Positions 42,085-51,340 of a stretch of 64,000 nt of DNA are shown here, piece by piece. Origin of the DNA: Caulobacteraceae bacterium (GTDB lineage: Bacteria > Pseudomonadota > Alphaproteobacteria > Caulobacterales > Caulobacteraceae); NCBI GenBank assembly GCA_947441065.1, contig CANESI010000010.1:1-64000 (forward strand). The letters are read 5' to 3'. The position numbers and the translations under genes were made by a program. How positions within the stretch are numbered: the stretch's first letter is position 1; the number at the start of each line of letters is the position of its first letter. The notes below the pieces were generated by a model. It did no database searches. It was not told the DNA's origin and saw nothing but the letters and a program-made list of their open reading frames with translations.

Positions 42085-42172
42085 TTCCGCTTTCCCCGCG
42101 AAGGCGGGGACCCAGACCCTTTCACTCAAGCGAAAACCGGCCCGCTGGACCTTTGCCTGTGCGGGAAATGCT
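42085..42172. repeat. Possible palindromic repeat (family D), single copy
   Basis: Starts CTTCCGCTTTCCCCGCGAAGG with a CCCCGC-GAAG-GCGGGG hairpin and ends with TGCGGGAAATGCTGAGC. This resembles widespread CCCGCGAAGGCGGG-type intergenic repeats of proteobacteria. Only one copy was noticed here, so the boundaries are approximate. Confidence 0.45.
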
Positions 42173-42202
42173 GAGCGTGTGAGCTTTAACCCGTCCTCCG
42201 CC

Positions 42203-42301
42203 GCGTCATTGCGAGGCGTGAAACGCCGAAGCAACCCAGGGGATCATCACCGAAGGCCTTAGTCAGTCCCCTAGGTTGCTTCGCTGCGCTCGCAATGACG
42301 C
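42203..42301. repeat. GTCATTGCGAG-type palindromic repeat (family C), single copy
   Basis: GCGTCATTGCGAG at the left end pairs perfectly with CTCGCAATGACGC at the right end, and inner GAAGCAACC/GGTTGCTTC arms pair as well. This core is a common intergenic repeat type in many bacterial genomes. No gene is present in this stretch. Confidence 0.8.
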
Positions 42302-42319
42302 GGAGGGAGGAGTGGATGC

Positions 42320-42405
42320 CCCCCTCACCCAACCCTCTCCCCCAAGGGGGCGAGGGCTTTTTCTGTCTTAGCCCTCTCCCTGTGGGAGAGGGTTGGGTGA
42401 GGGCC
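42320..42405. repeat. Intergenic palindromic repeat family A, copy 3
   Basis: A 20-bp perfect outer inverted repeat (CCCTCACCCAACCCTCTCCC and its complement) with inner GGGCGAGGGCTT/AGCCCTCTCCC arms. It ends 7 bases before the stop codon of the DMGDH-like gene. Confidence 0.9.
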
Positions 42406-42411
42406 TTATTC

Positions 42412-44925
42412 CTAAACCCCGCGAAGGGCGTTGTTTTCGGGATCGAACGGCGAATCGGCGATGACCGTGGCCTTGTGGCGTTCACCCAGGATGACGATCT
42501 CAAGCTCCGTGCCGATCTCGGCCAGGTCCGGACGAACCATGGCCAGAGCCAAGGACTTGTTGACCCGCCATCCATAGCCGCCGGAGGTCGCCCGCCCGAT
42601 CAATTCGTCACCCAGATAGAGGGGTTCGGACCCGCGCGCGTCGGCATCGGTCACGCCGCGGACCTCTAGCGTCACCGCCTTGTTGGCAAAGCCGCGTTCA
42701 CGCCAAGCCAGCAGGGCTTCCTTGCCGAAGAAACCGGGCTTCTTCAGCGAGATGAAACGGCTAAGACCTGACTCATAGGCGCAATATTCAATCGACAGTT
42801 CGCGCGGGATCAGCTTGTAGGACTTTTCAAGACGCATGGAATCCATGGTCCGGATACCGAACGGCTTGATGTCAAACTCAGCGCCAGCCTCCATCAAGAG
42901 GTCGAAGATGTAGTTCTGCATCTCAATCGGATGGTGGATTTCCCAGCCCAGCTCGCCGACGAAATTGACGCGCAGGGCCTTCACCATCGCCGCCCCAACA
43001 TCGATGGTCTTGCCGGTCAGCCAAGGGAAGGCCTCGTTAGACAGGTCGGTCTTGGTGACCTTGCCGAGGACCGCGCGCGACAGGGGACCCGCTAGAACCA
43101 GCACGCCATGAGCGGTCGTGACCTTTTCGATCCGCACCGTGCCATCGAGCGGCAGGGCCTTGATCAGATAGTCATAGTCGTGACGCTCGAGCGCTCCGGC
43201 CGAGACCAGATAGAACCGCTGCGGGGCTTCCTTAAAGACAGTAAATTCAGCCCGCACGCCGCCCTTGGCGGTCAAGAGATAGGTCAGGCTGACCTTGCCG
43301 ACGACGGAGGGGACCTTGTTGGTGAACAGCCCATCGAGCCAAGCCTCAGCACCGGGGCCAGAGACCTCGAACTTGGCAAAGGCGCTCATGTCCTGAAGGC
43401 CGACCTTGGAGGTCACATGGCGGCATTCGGCTCCGACATGCTCGAAATAGTTCGAGCGGCGGAAGCTCCACTTTTCGCGAATAGGCTCTCCGTCCACCTG
43501 TTCGGGGTGGTTCTCGTTGAGCAGCACATCGGGCTTATCCAGATCCGCCTCAGTCAGGGCATAGCCTTCTGGTGCGAACCAGTTGGGGCGCTCCCAGCCA
43601 TAGATCGAGCCAAAGACCGCGCCCAGAGCCTTCATCCGATCATAGCAGGGCGTGCGGCGCAGACCGCGCGCGGCGGTGCGCTCTTCGTCGGGATAGTGCG
43701 GGGTAAAGACCTTGGCATAGGCCTCTTCGTTCTTTTCAGTCAGATAACCTTGACCGGCATAGGGGCCAAAGCGGCGTGGATCGACGCCCATCATGTCGAT
43801 GGTCGGCTCGCCATCGACGATCCAATGCGCCAATTGCCAGCCTGCCCCGCCCGCAGCGGTGACGCCGAAGCTGTGGCCTTCATTGAGCCAGAAGTTCTTC
43901 AAGCCCCAAGCCGGGCCAACGATGGGGCTGCCGTCGGGCGTATAGGCGATGGCGCCATTATAGACGCGCTTGACGCCGACCTCGCCGAAAGCCGGAACGC
44001 GGGTGATGGCGGTTTCAATATGGGGGGCCAGACGGTCGAGGTCCTCTTGGAACAGCTCATATTCCGACTGTGGATCAGGGCCATCAACATAGCAGACCGG
44101 CGCGCCGACCTCGTAGGGGCCAAGCAGAAGGCCGCCAGCCTCCTCGCGCATGTACCAGGAACTGTCGCTTTCGCGCAGGACGCCCATTTCAGGCAAACCC
44201 GCAGCCTTGCGGGCCTGAATAGCGGGGTGAGCCTCGGTGACAATATATTGGTGCTCGACTGGAATGACCGGCAAATCAAGGCCGACCATCGCGCCGGTGC
44301 GCCGAGCAAAGTTGCCGGTGGCGGAGATGACATGCTCGCAGGTAATGTCGCCCTGATCGGTCTGGACCAGCCATTCGCCATTGGCCTGCTGCACAATGCC
44401 GGTCACGGTGGTCTGGCGATAGATGGTCGCGCCGCGATCACGAGCTCCGCGCGCTAGGGCCTGGGTCAGGTCGGCGGGCTGGATATAGCCGTCGGCGGGA
44501 TGCTGGATCGCGCCGAGTAGGTCGTCGGTCTCGCACAGGGGCCAGATTGCCTTGACCTCATCAGGGGTCAGGAACTTGACATCCACGCCGATGGTCTTGG
44601 CCACGCCGGCATAATATCTGTACTCGTCCATCCGGTCCTTGGTCCGAGCCAGACGGATGTTGCTGACATTGCTAAAGCCGACCTTCAGATCGGTCTCGGC
44701 TTCAAGCGTGGGGTAAAATCCCACGGAATATTTGTGCATCTGGCCAACCGAGTAGCTCAGATTGAACAGGGGCAGCAGGCCTGCCGCGTGCCAAGTCGAA
44801 CCGGAGGTCAGTTCCTTGCGTTCGATCAGAACCACATCGCTCCAGCCCAGCTTGGCCAGATGGTAAAGGGTGCTGACACCGACGACTCCGCCGCCAATGA
44901 CGACCGCACGCGCGTGAGTTTTCAT
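42412..44925 (-). CDS. Dimethylglycine/sarcosine dehydrogenase-like FAD enzyme with GcvT domain
   Basis: An 837-residue two-domain protein. The N-terminal DAO domain has VVIGGGVVGVSTLYHLAKLG (9-27) and SGSTWHAAG, whose His46 is the position of covalent flavin attachment in DMGDH. The second half is an aminomethyltransferase (GcvT) domain that normally carries formaldehyde to THF (RTMDSMRLEKSYK, FGKEAL). It demethylates a methylated amine, likely dimethylglycine or sarcosine, in the cytoplasm. It stands alone between a repeat stack and exoX. Confidence 0.88.
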   Translation of the reverse strand: MKTHARAVVIGGGVVGVSTLYHLAKLGWSDVVLIERKELTSGSTWHAAGLLPLFNLSYSVGQMHKYSVGFYPTLEAETDLKVGFSNVSNIRLARTKDRMDEYRYYAGVAKTIGVDVKFLTPDEVKAIWPLCETDDLLGAIQHPADGYIQPADLTQALARGARDRGATIYRQTTVTGIVQQANGEWLVQTDQGDITCEHVISATGNFARRTGAMVGLDLPVIPVEHQYIVTEAHPAIQARKAAGLPEMGVLRESDSSWYMREEAGGLLLGPYEVGAPVCYVDGPDPQSEYELFQEDLDRLAPHIETAITRVPAFGEVGVKRVYNGAIAYTPDGSPIVGPAWGLKNFWLNEGHSFGVTAAGGAGWQLAHWIVDGEPTIDMMGVDPRRFGPYAGQGYLTEKNEEAYAKVFTPHYPDEERTAARGLRRTPCYDRMKALGAVFGSIYGWERPNWFAPEGYALTEADLDKPDVLLNENHPEQVDGEPIREKWSFRRSNYFEHVGAECRHVTSKVGLQDMSAFAKFEVSGPGAEAWLDGLFTNKVPSVVGKVSLTYLLTAKGGVRAEFTVFKEAPQRFYLVSAGALERHDYDYLIKALPLDGTVRIEKVTTAHGVLVLAGPLSRAVLGKVTKTDLSNEAFPWLTGKTIDVGAAMVKALRVNFVGELGWEIHHPIEMQNYIFDLLMEAGAEFDIKPFGIRTMDSMRLEKSYKLIPRELSIEYCAYESGLSRFISLKKPGFFGKEALLAWRERGFANKAVTLEVRGVTDADARGSEPLYLGDELIGRATSGGYGWRVNKSLALAMVRPDLAEIGTELEIVILGERHKATVIADSPFDPENNALRGV

Positions 44926-45082
44926 GAAAAGATCCTGCTGGAAGACATATGCGCCGCAAAAGCCACGCAGTTTTTGACCTTAGGGTGTTGAGACGCAGAG
45001 CCAAGAGAATAGACGCGCCGCTTAGATGGAACAAATACGACTTTGGCAAGTCCGCCCCTTGACCATCCCTTCAAGGCTTAGA

Positions 45083-45787
45083 TTAGCCCACTCGGCGCGC
45101 CAATTCCCTTTTGGCGTTCCAGATGGCGTCCTGATCCATATCGGTTTGGCGCGCCATCCAGTTCAAATAGTCTTGCGGCGCCTCAGCCCAGGCCATGCCG
45201 CGATGTTTGCCAAAGGGGATGTTCGGCATCAGCTTGGGCTCGAGGGTCCAAGCGATCATGTCCTCGACCGAGGCCAGCGGCATCATGGCGGCGAGCAGGT
45301 TAGCCGTTACCCACGCATCGGGCCCCGCCCGGTGCGGCGGCATGGCATGTTCGGCCGGAAGCTTCAGGCCCAGCCAATAGCGCAGAACCTGATTGGTATG
45401 GCGCGGCGCGTCAGGCCAGATCCTCAGGGCAACCTTGTAGGTACAGATCCAGGGCAAGTCGTCGGTAATGACAGGCGTGATAAACTGCTGCTCGAAGGCG
45501 CTATTGTGGGCGACCAGCACATCGGGGGTCTCACCGCCCCATATCGCCTTCCGAAGCAATTCGTCCGTGCAGACCGGCGTTTCGGGCGGAAAGTCGTCCT
45601 CGGTGATGTGATGAACGGCCATGGTCTCGGGCGGAATGCCATGTAAAGGCCGATAGAGCCGCGCCATCGCCCGCTCAACGCGATAGCTGTCGCCATCGGC
45701 CAACAGGTCAGCACGGCCAAATTCGATGATCTCGGCTGGAGGCTCGGTGCCGGTGGTTTCTAGATCAATGACGCGCAGACGAACCAA
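45083..45787 (-). CDS. exoX: ExoX-type DEDDh 3'-5' exonuclease
   Basis: A 234-residue nuclease of the DnaQ fold. The DEDDh residues are Asp8 and Glu10 (VIDLETTG), the VAHNSAFEQQF motif and the HRAGPDAWVT motif. WICTYKVALRIWP and the C-terminal FGKHRGMAWAEAP block follow E. coli exonuclease X closely in order and spacing. It degrades single- and double-stranded DNA ends in mismatch repair and recombination. The start is TTG 45787 with GGGAG 5 bases upstream; no better ATG exists. Confidence 0.85.
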   Translation of the reverse strand: MVRLRVIDLETTGTEPPAEIIEFGRADLLADGDSYRVERAMARLYRPLHGIPPETMAVHHITEDDFPPETPVCTDELLRKAIWGGETPDVLVAHNSAFEQQFITPVITDDLPWICTYKVALRIWPDAPRHTNQVLRYWLGLKLPAEHAMPPHRAGPDAWVTANLLAAMMPLASVEDMIAWTLEPKLMPNIPFGKHRGMAWAEAPQDYLNWMARQTDMDQDAIWNAKRELARRVG

Positions 45788-46016
45788 GAGAGGCTCCCGA
45801 TGCCAATTTCACCACCGAGTCTGTTCGGCCGTACCCGATAGTATGAGTTATTTTTGAAATGTCGCGCTCCCTTATCCCCCAGATCGGGATCCCCAAGACA
45901 GGGCGAGACGTCGGAGGTGCGGCAAAGAAACAGGCCGTGTGGGACGGGTTCTGGCTAGCGTAGTTCAAACGTCTGTTTTAAAGTCCGACGCAGGTGATGG
46001 AAAAAGGAACAAAGCA

Positions 46017-47336
46017 GTGAACAAACCTCTTGGACGGGCCGGGACGGCCTTTGGTTTCAATCCTAACGACGATCTGAACGATCTGAGAATTTCCGAAGCC
46101 GCTGTTCCTCTGTTGGAACATGTGAAGCGCTTCATCGCTGAAACAGTCGAGCCGATGTCGGTTGAGTTTCACCGCTTGGGTGAAGGCCGCGCCGATCGCT
46201 GGAGCTATGCGCCTGGCCAGCTCGAAGTGCTGGAAGCGGCCAAGGACAAGGCCAAGGCCGAGGGCCTGTGGAACTTCTTCCTGCCTGACGCCGAAACCGG
46301 TGAAGGCCTAAAGAACCTCGACTATGCCTATATCGCCGTTGAGTTGGGCAAGAACTCGCTGGCCTCCGAGACCATGAACTGCTCGGCGCCAGACACCGGC
46401 AACATGGAAGTGTTGGAACGGGTCGGCACGCCAGCCCAAAAGGAAAAGTGGCTGAAGCCTCTGCTGAGCGGTGAAATCCGTTCGGCCTTCGCCATGACCG
46501 AGCCAAACCGCGCCTCGTCGGACGCTAAGAATGTCGGCATGACCGCCGTCCTCGAAGGCGACGAATGGGTCATGAACGGCGAGAAGTTCTACATCTCTGG
46601 TGCAGGCGATCCGCGCTGTAAGATCATGATCACCATGGTCAAGACCAGCCCTGACGCCGCCCCGCACAAGCAGCAGTCGCAGATCCTCGTGCCCATCGAC
46701 ACCCCGGGCGTGAAGATCCTCGGCCCCATGCACGTGTTTGGTGAAGACGATGCGCCGCACGGCCACATGCACATCCTGTTCGACAATGTGCGCGTGCCCA
46801 AAGAGAACATGTTGCTCGGCGAAGGCCGCGGCTTCGAGATCTCGCAACTGCGCCTTGGCCCTGGCCGTATCCACCACTGCATGCGCTCCATCGGTCAAGC
46901 CGAACGGGCTCTGGACCTGATGGTTCAGCGCGGCGTGTCGCGTGAAGCCTTCGGTCGCAAGCTGGCCTATCTGGGCGGCAACGTCGAGATCATCTCCCGC
47001 GCGCGCATCGACATCGAAGCCATGCGTCTGATGGTCCTCAAGGCCGCGAAGGCCATGGACGTGCTCGGCAATCGTGAAGCGCGCATCTGGGTCCACATGG
47101 TCAAGGCCATGGTCCCCGAGCGGGTTTGCCAGATCATCGATCAGGCCATGCAGATGCACGGCGCAACCGGCGTGTCACAGTGGACACCTCTGTCGCGCAT
47201 GTATGCTGGCCAGCGCACCTTGCGCATCGCTGACGGTCCGGACGAGGTCCACCACCTGGTGGTCGGTCGTAACGAGATCCGTCAGTATGAAGGTGGGGCT
47301 GAAGACTCCACCTCCGGCGTCGTCTGGCGCAACTAG
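46017..47336 (+). CDS. Acyl-CoA dehydrogenase of the ACAD10/11 type
   Basis: A 439-residue flavoprotein. GTG 46017 has AAGGA 8 bases upstream (GGAAAAAGGAACAAAGCA), so the longer frame from 45939 is rejected. FAMTEPNRASSDAKN and MQMHGATGVSQWTPL are family text. At the canonical Glu it reads ADGPDEVH, so Asp406 is in the catalytic place, as in human ACAD10/11, and Asp409 follows. These act on phosphorylated 4-hydroxyacyl-CoA in mammals and LvaC-like systems. The kinase half is a separate gene at 11125. Confidence 0.88.
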   Translation: MNKPLGRAGTAFGFNPNDDLNDLRISEAAVPLLEHVKRFIAETVEPMSVEFHRLGEGRADRWSYAPGQLEVLEAAKDKAKAEGLWNFFLPDAETGEGLKNLDYAYIAVELGKNSLASETMNCSAPDTGNMEVLERVGTPAQKEKWLKPLLSGEIRSAFAMTEPNRASSDAKNVGMTAVLEGDEWVMNGEKFYISGAGDPRCKIMITMVKTSPDAAPHKQQSQILVPIDTPGVKILGPMHVFGEDDAPHGHMHILFDNVRVPKENMLLGEGRGFEISQLRLGPGRIHHCMRSIGQAERALDLMVQRGVSREAFGRKLAYLGGNVEIISRARIDIEAMRLMVLKAAKAMDVLGNREARIWVHMVKAMVPERVCQIIDQAMQMHGATGVSQWTPLSRMYAGQRTLRIADGPDEVHHLVVGRNEIRQYEGGAEDSTSGVVWRN

Positions 47337-47349
47337 GCTTGAAAATCAG

Positions 47350-47384
47350 GCCGCCCGGGCAGCGAAGGCTCGGGCGGCTTTTTT
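47350..47384 (+). terminator. Rho-independent terminator after the ACAD10/11-type gene
   Basis: GCCGCCCG and CGGGCGGC form the stem with a G-C rich loop, followed by TTTTTT. It is 14 bases after the stop codon. Confidence 0.88.
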
Positions 47385-47458
47385 CTAGGCGCTGCCCTCC
47401 CCGTCTGCGGGGACCGACAGGGCGCGCATGATCCGATCTAAAACGGGATAGTTTTTAA

Positions 47459-48421
47459 GTGACACATACGGGTCTTGAGTTTGCGGGTTTTGAGTCCGCC
47501 GATACGGTCAGCGCGCGCCTAGCGTCCGTCGGCTATATCTCCACAGCGTCGATCTCCACCGCCGTCTATCTGGCCCACCATCTGCGCAAGCCGATCCTGA
47601 TCGAAGGGCCTGCTGGCGTCGGCAAGACCGATCTGGCGAGGTCCCTTGCCCAGTCCATGGAATTCCCGCTCCTGCGGATGCAGTGCTATGAGGGCCTCGA
47701 CGAGAGCAAGGCGCTCTATGAGTGGAAATATGGCAAGCAACTGCTCTACACCCAGATCCTCAAGGAAAAGATCCACCACCTGATCGGCGATGCCGACGGT
47801 CTGGACGAGTCCTTCAAGAAGCTCGCCGGCTTCCAAGACCTGTTCTTCTCGCGCGAATTCCTCGAGCCTCGCCCCCTTTTGAAGGCGATGGAACAGGCTG
47901 GCGGCTCTGTGCTGCTAATCGACGAGATCGACAAGTCCGACGAAGAGTTTGAGGCGCTGCTGCTCGAAGTCCTGTCCGACTATCAGGTCACCGTGCCCGA
48001 AATTGGCACCATCGAGGCCATCGTGCCGCCGCTGGTGATCTTGACCTCAAACAATACCCGCGAGCTGGGCGACGCGCTCAAGCGCCGCTGCCTGCACCTG
48101 CACATCGACTTCCCCAATGCCGACCTTGAGGCTCGGATCGTGCGCTCGCGCGTGCCAGACATTTCCGAGCGTTTGCTGGCGCAGCTCGTGGCCTTTATCC
48201 AACTGGTGCGTGACGAAAATATCCGCAAGCTGCCCTCGATCAGCGAGACCATCGACTGGGCCAAAACCTTGCTGCTGCTCCATGCCGACAGCCTTGATCC
48301 GGTCATGGTCCGCAACACGCTGAACGTGATCCTCAAGCGCCAGACCGACATTGCTGAGGTCAACAGCCAAGTCGATCAGCTGGTGCGCAAGGTCCTGACC
48401 GAGCAGGCTGAATCGGCCTGA
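47459..48421 (+). CDS. MoxR-family AAA+ ATPase
   Basis: A 320-residue AAA+ protein. Walker A is GPAGVGKT (50-57), Walker B is VLLIDEIDKSD, and sensor 1 lies in LVILTSNNTREL. MoxR proteins are chaperones that assist maturation of metalloproteins or membrane complexes with a VWA partner. It starts at GTG 47459. Its TGA overlaps the ATG of the VWA gene (TGATG), so the two are coupled. Confidence 0.9.
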   Translation: MTHTGLEFAGFESADTVSARLASVGYISTASISTAVYLAHHLRKPILIEGPAGVGKTDLARSLAQSMEFPLLRMQCYEGLDESKALYEWKYGKQLLYTQILKEKIHHLIGDADGLDESFKKLAGFQDLFFSREFLEPRPLLKAMEQAGGSVLLIDEIDKSDEEFEALLLEVLSDYQVTVPEIGTIEAIVPPLVILTSNNTRELGDALKRRCLHLHIDFPNADLEARIVRSRVPDISERLLAQLVAFIQLVRDENIRKLPSISETIDWAKTLLLLHADSLDPVMVRNTLNVILKRQTDIAEVNSQVDQLVRKVLTEQAESA

Positions 48422-49890
48422 TGGAGCGCACGCTCACCAACTATATCCGGGCCCTGCGCACCGCAGGCGCCGGCGTTTCGACGACCGAAGCCATTGATGC
48501 GGCGCGGGCGCTGGAGCTTGTCGGCTATCAGGACCGTGGGCTGCTGAAAATGTCTCTGGCGGCGGTGCTGGCCAAGTCGCAGGAGGAAGAGGTCCTGCAC
48601 GACCGCCTGTTCGACCTCTATTTCAGCTATGCCGAGACCAAGCCGCCCCGTCAGACCCAAAGCGAGGGCGAGGATCAGGAAGACAGCGACAGCGCCTCTG
48701 ACGGATCGGACCCTGACTCCGAAGGCCAAGAGTCCAACGGCCAACCGTCCAATGGTCAAAAACAGCCGGGCTCCGGCCAAGGCGGCGGCAGTGGTCAAGA
48801 CAAGACCGGTGAAGCGGGCGAGGATGCGCCGCTAGACCTGCTCGAACTGGCCCAGTCGGGCGATGCGACCCGCATGGCGATGGCCATGGCCCAGGCGGGT
48901 GCTCGCGCTGATGTCGATCAGATCCGCTTTGCCACCCAAGTGCCCTATTTCGTTCGCCGGATGCTCGAAGAGCTGGGGGCCGAAAAGCTCGACAAGCAGT
49001 TGATGGCGGCACTGGACGAACGGACCGAAGAGGGCACGGCCCGCGCCGAGGCCCTGATCGAGGCCCGCAGCACCCTGATGCGCAATGCCCGCGCCTATGT
49101 CGAAGCCCGGTTCGAAGTCTTTGGCCGCTCGGCCAGCGAAGCCTTCATGAACGAGGTGATGATGGACCGCTCTCTTGGTGCCCTGACCAAGAGCGATATG
49201 GAGCGGATGAAACCCATCATCGCCAAGATGGCTAAGAAACTGGCCGCCAAACATGCCCGTCGCCGCAAGGTCCGCAACAGAGGCCAGCTCGACCTGCGCC
49301 GCACCCTGCGCGCCAATGCCGGCAATGACGGTGTGCCCTTTGAGGTGATCTGGAAGACCAAGCGTAAGGACAAGCCCAAGATCGTCACCATCTGTGACGT
49401 GTCTGGCTCGGTCGCCCGTTATGTGCGGTTCCTGCTGCTGGTCCTCTATGCCCTGCGTGAGAAGGTCACGGATCTCGAGACCTTCTGCTTTTCTAGCCAT
49501 CTGGTTGATGTGAACCACGACCTTGAATCCCTGCCCTTTGATGCCGCGATGGACAAGATCCTGCGCGAGGTTGGCAATGGCAGCACCGACTATGGCCGCG
49601 CCTTCACCGATCTGAGCCGCCAATATGACAGCACCATCGACAAGCGCACGACCGTTCTGATCCTCGGGGATGGCCGCAACAATAATGGCGATCCGGCCAT
49701 GGGCATTTTCCAAGACATTGCCGCCAAGGCCAAGCGCGTCATTTGGCTGTGCCCCGAACATCCCGCCAGCTGGGGTTCAGGCGACAGCGCCCTGCTGCAA
49801 TATAAACCCTTCTGCTCCAGCCTGACCCACTGCTCGACCGTGGCCGATCTGGAACATGCCCTAGACGACGTGCTGCTGGCCTATGGCTAG
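48421..49890 (+). CDS. VWA-containing CoxE-like protein
   Basis: A 489-residue partner of the MoxR ATPase. An acidic, Gln/Gly/Ser-rich low-complexity linker (about 80-140) follows the N-terminal region. The C-terminal VWA domain has the MIDAS motif DVSGS (326-330) and TTVLILGDGRNN. The CoxE name comes from CO dehydrogenase loci, but no cox genes are here. The stop shares CTAG with the convergent gene at 49887. Confidence 0.88.
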   Translation: MERTLTNYIRALRTAGAGVSTTEAIDAARALELVGYQDRGLLKMSLAAVLAKSQEEEVLHDRLFDLYFSYAETKPPRQTQSEGEDQEDSDSASDGSDPDSEGQESNGQPSNGQKQPGSGQGGGSGQDKTGEAGEDAPLDLLELAQSGDATRMAMAMAQAGARADVDQIRFATQVPYFVRRMLEELGAEKLDKQLMAALDERTEEGTARAEALIEARSTLMRNARAYVEARFEVFGRSASEAFMNEVMMDRSLGALTKSDMERMKPIIAKMAKKLAAKHARRRKVRNRGQLDLRRTLRANAGNDGVPFEVIWKTKRKDKPKIVTICDVSGSVARYVRFLLLVLYALREKVTDLETFCFSSHLVDVNHDLESLPFDAAMDKILREVGNGSTDYGRAFTDLSRQYDSTIDKRTTVLILGDGRNNNGDPAMGIFQDIAAKAKRVIWLCPEHPASWGSGDSALLQYKPFCSSLTHCSTVADLEHALDDVLLAYG

Positions 49891-50315
49891 GCTTCGGTCT
49901 GTTTCAGCGCGCCGCTGGCCCTCAGGCCAACGAGGTACATCCCTGCCAAGACACTATTGGGCACGACATTGAGGCCAAAGCCGGTGGCAATGGACAGGCT
50001 ACAGTCGATGACAAACCAGGTGACCATGCCCGCCGTGATGGCGTTCCACAATGGACGACCCGCCGCGCCCATCGCACTGGCCGCACGGACCAAAACATAG
50101 AGGGTCGCAGTCCAGCCCAGCGACACCGCGCCCATCAGGGCTAGGCTGAACCTCAAGACGGGGGTGAAGGTCAGATCACCCGGCCCATTCAGACTTGTCA
50201 GCACAAACCGAACCGGCGCGCTGGTCGCCTCAAAGGCCCCGCCCGCCAAGACCGCGCCGAACAGGCCGATCGAAGCCACCCAGATGATGAAATAGGACCG
50301 CCAGAATTGGGTCAT
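49887..50315 (-). CDS. Small four-helix membrane protein of unknown function
   Basis: A 142-residue product with about four membrane segments (FIIWVASIGLFGAVLAGG, FSLALMGAVSLGWTATLYV, ITAGMVTWFVIDCSLS, VVPNSVLAGMYLVGL). ATG 50315 has GGGAGG 8 bases upstream. It is divergent from an XRE regulator 126 bases away, which probably controls it. No family is recognised. Confidence 0.75.
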   Translation of the reverse strand: MTQFWRSYFIIWVASIGLFGAVLAGGAFEATSAPVRFVLTSLNGPGDLTFTPVLRFSLALMGAVSLGWTATLYVLVRAASAMGAAGRPLWNAITAGMVTWFVIDCSLSIATGFGLNVVPNSVLAGMYLVGLRASGALKQTEA

Positions 50316-50372
50316 GATGATGTCCTCCCTTTTCCTCTCCATCCCGCCCTATCTGCCTCTGGTCAATTACCT

Positions 50373-50386
50373 TTCAAGTCATTGAA
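50373..50386. promoter_or_regulatory. Candidate operator in the XRE/membrane-protein intergenic region
   Basis: TTCAAGTCATTGAA is a palindrome with 5-bp arms and a 4-base centre, overlapping a wider TCAAT/ATTGA pair. It lies between the divergent start codons, where an XRE autorepressor would bind. Confidence 0.35.
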
Positions 50387-50441
50387 CGGGATCGGCGCGT
50401 GGGTGATAGTTTGATCCACAGCGCAAAGGACCCCGCCGCCC

Positions 50442-51260
50442 ATGTCAATATCGGACACACGTCCTGAGGCCGAAACGGGCTTTTCGCGGCTGTTGCGCGA
50501 TTGGCGGCAGAGACGCCATCTCTCTCAGCTTGATTTGGCCCTCAGCTCTGGCGTCTCGCAACGCCATGTCAGTTTCTTGGAGTCAGGCCGCGCCAATCCC
50601 AGCCGCGCCATGATCTTGCAACTGAGCGAGACCCTCGATGTGCCCCTGCGCGACCGCAATGACTGGCTAACCGCCGCTGGCTTTGCGCCCATCTTTCGCC
50701 ATCGCGCCTTGGATGATCCTCAGATGGATCAGGTCATGAACGCCGTGCGCATGATGCTGAAGGTGCATGAGCCCTATCCGACTGTTGCGCTTGATCGCGC
50801 ATGGAATGTGCGGATGTCGAACGGGCCCTTTGATCGGCTTGGGGCCATGCTCGGCGACGATATTTGGGAGCGGGTCGGCGGCGGTGAGCGCAATCTGATG
50901 CGGCTCTTCTTTCATCCGCAGGGGATACGGCCCTTCATCACCAACTGGTCCTCAGTTGGGCCCCTGATGTGGCGGCGGGCGCAGCGCGAGGCCGAAGCCT
51001 TGGCTGGGGCCGAGATGAAGGCCGTGCTGGACGATCTGGCCCCCTTGCAGGACAGCCATATCCTGTGGTCCGCCGCAGACACCGCGCTCCTGCCCGTCAT
51101 GCCCTTCACGATGCAGATCGAAGGGGTCAAGATTTCGATGTTTGCGGTCGTGGCCACCTTTGGCACGGCGCAGGATGTGACGGCGGACGAGCTGAGGATC
51201 GAAACCCTGTTCCCCGCTGATGCCGAGACCGAAAGCCTGTTTCGCGGCGCGGCCCCTTAG
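50442..51260 (+). CDS. XRE-family regulator with MmyB-like ligand domain
   Basis: A 272-residue regulator. An N-terminal HTH (LLRDWRQRRHLSQLDLALSSG, then SQRHVSFLESGRANPSR) is followed by a PAS-like MmyB domain (YPTVALDRAWNVRMSN, RLFFHPQGIRPFITNW). This class senses small ligands, probably fatty acids or similar, and regulates neighbouring genes. It is divergent from the membrane protein at 49887. Confidence 0.92.
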   Translation: MSISDTRPEAETGFSRLLRDWRQRRHLSQLDLALSSGVSQRHVSFLESGRANPSRAMILQLSETLDVPLRDRNDWLTAAGFAPIFRHRALDDPQMDQVMNAVRMMLKVHEPYPTVALDRAWNVRMSNGPFDRLGAMLGDDIWERVGGGERNLMRLFFHPQGIRPFITNWSSVGPLMWRRAQREAEALAGAEMKAVLDDLAPLQDSHILWSAADTALLPVMPFTMQIEGVKISMFAVVATFGTAQDVTADELRIETLFPADAETESLFRGAAP

Positions 51261-51340
51261 CCCTTGATAACCTCGCAGGTCGTTGCGAGCGCGCCAAAAG
51301 ACCCTAACAATCGACCTTCACAATTGGTCAGGAGACGACA

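Noticed and set aside
41971-42405. CRISPR array in the repeat-rich gap
   Set aside because: The units are different from each other, are palindromic and have no regular spacers; no cas gene is present.
43108-44457. 449-codon ORF antisense to the DMGDH-like gene
   Set aside because: Covered by a clear two-domain enzyme; no RBS or family text.
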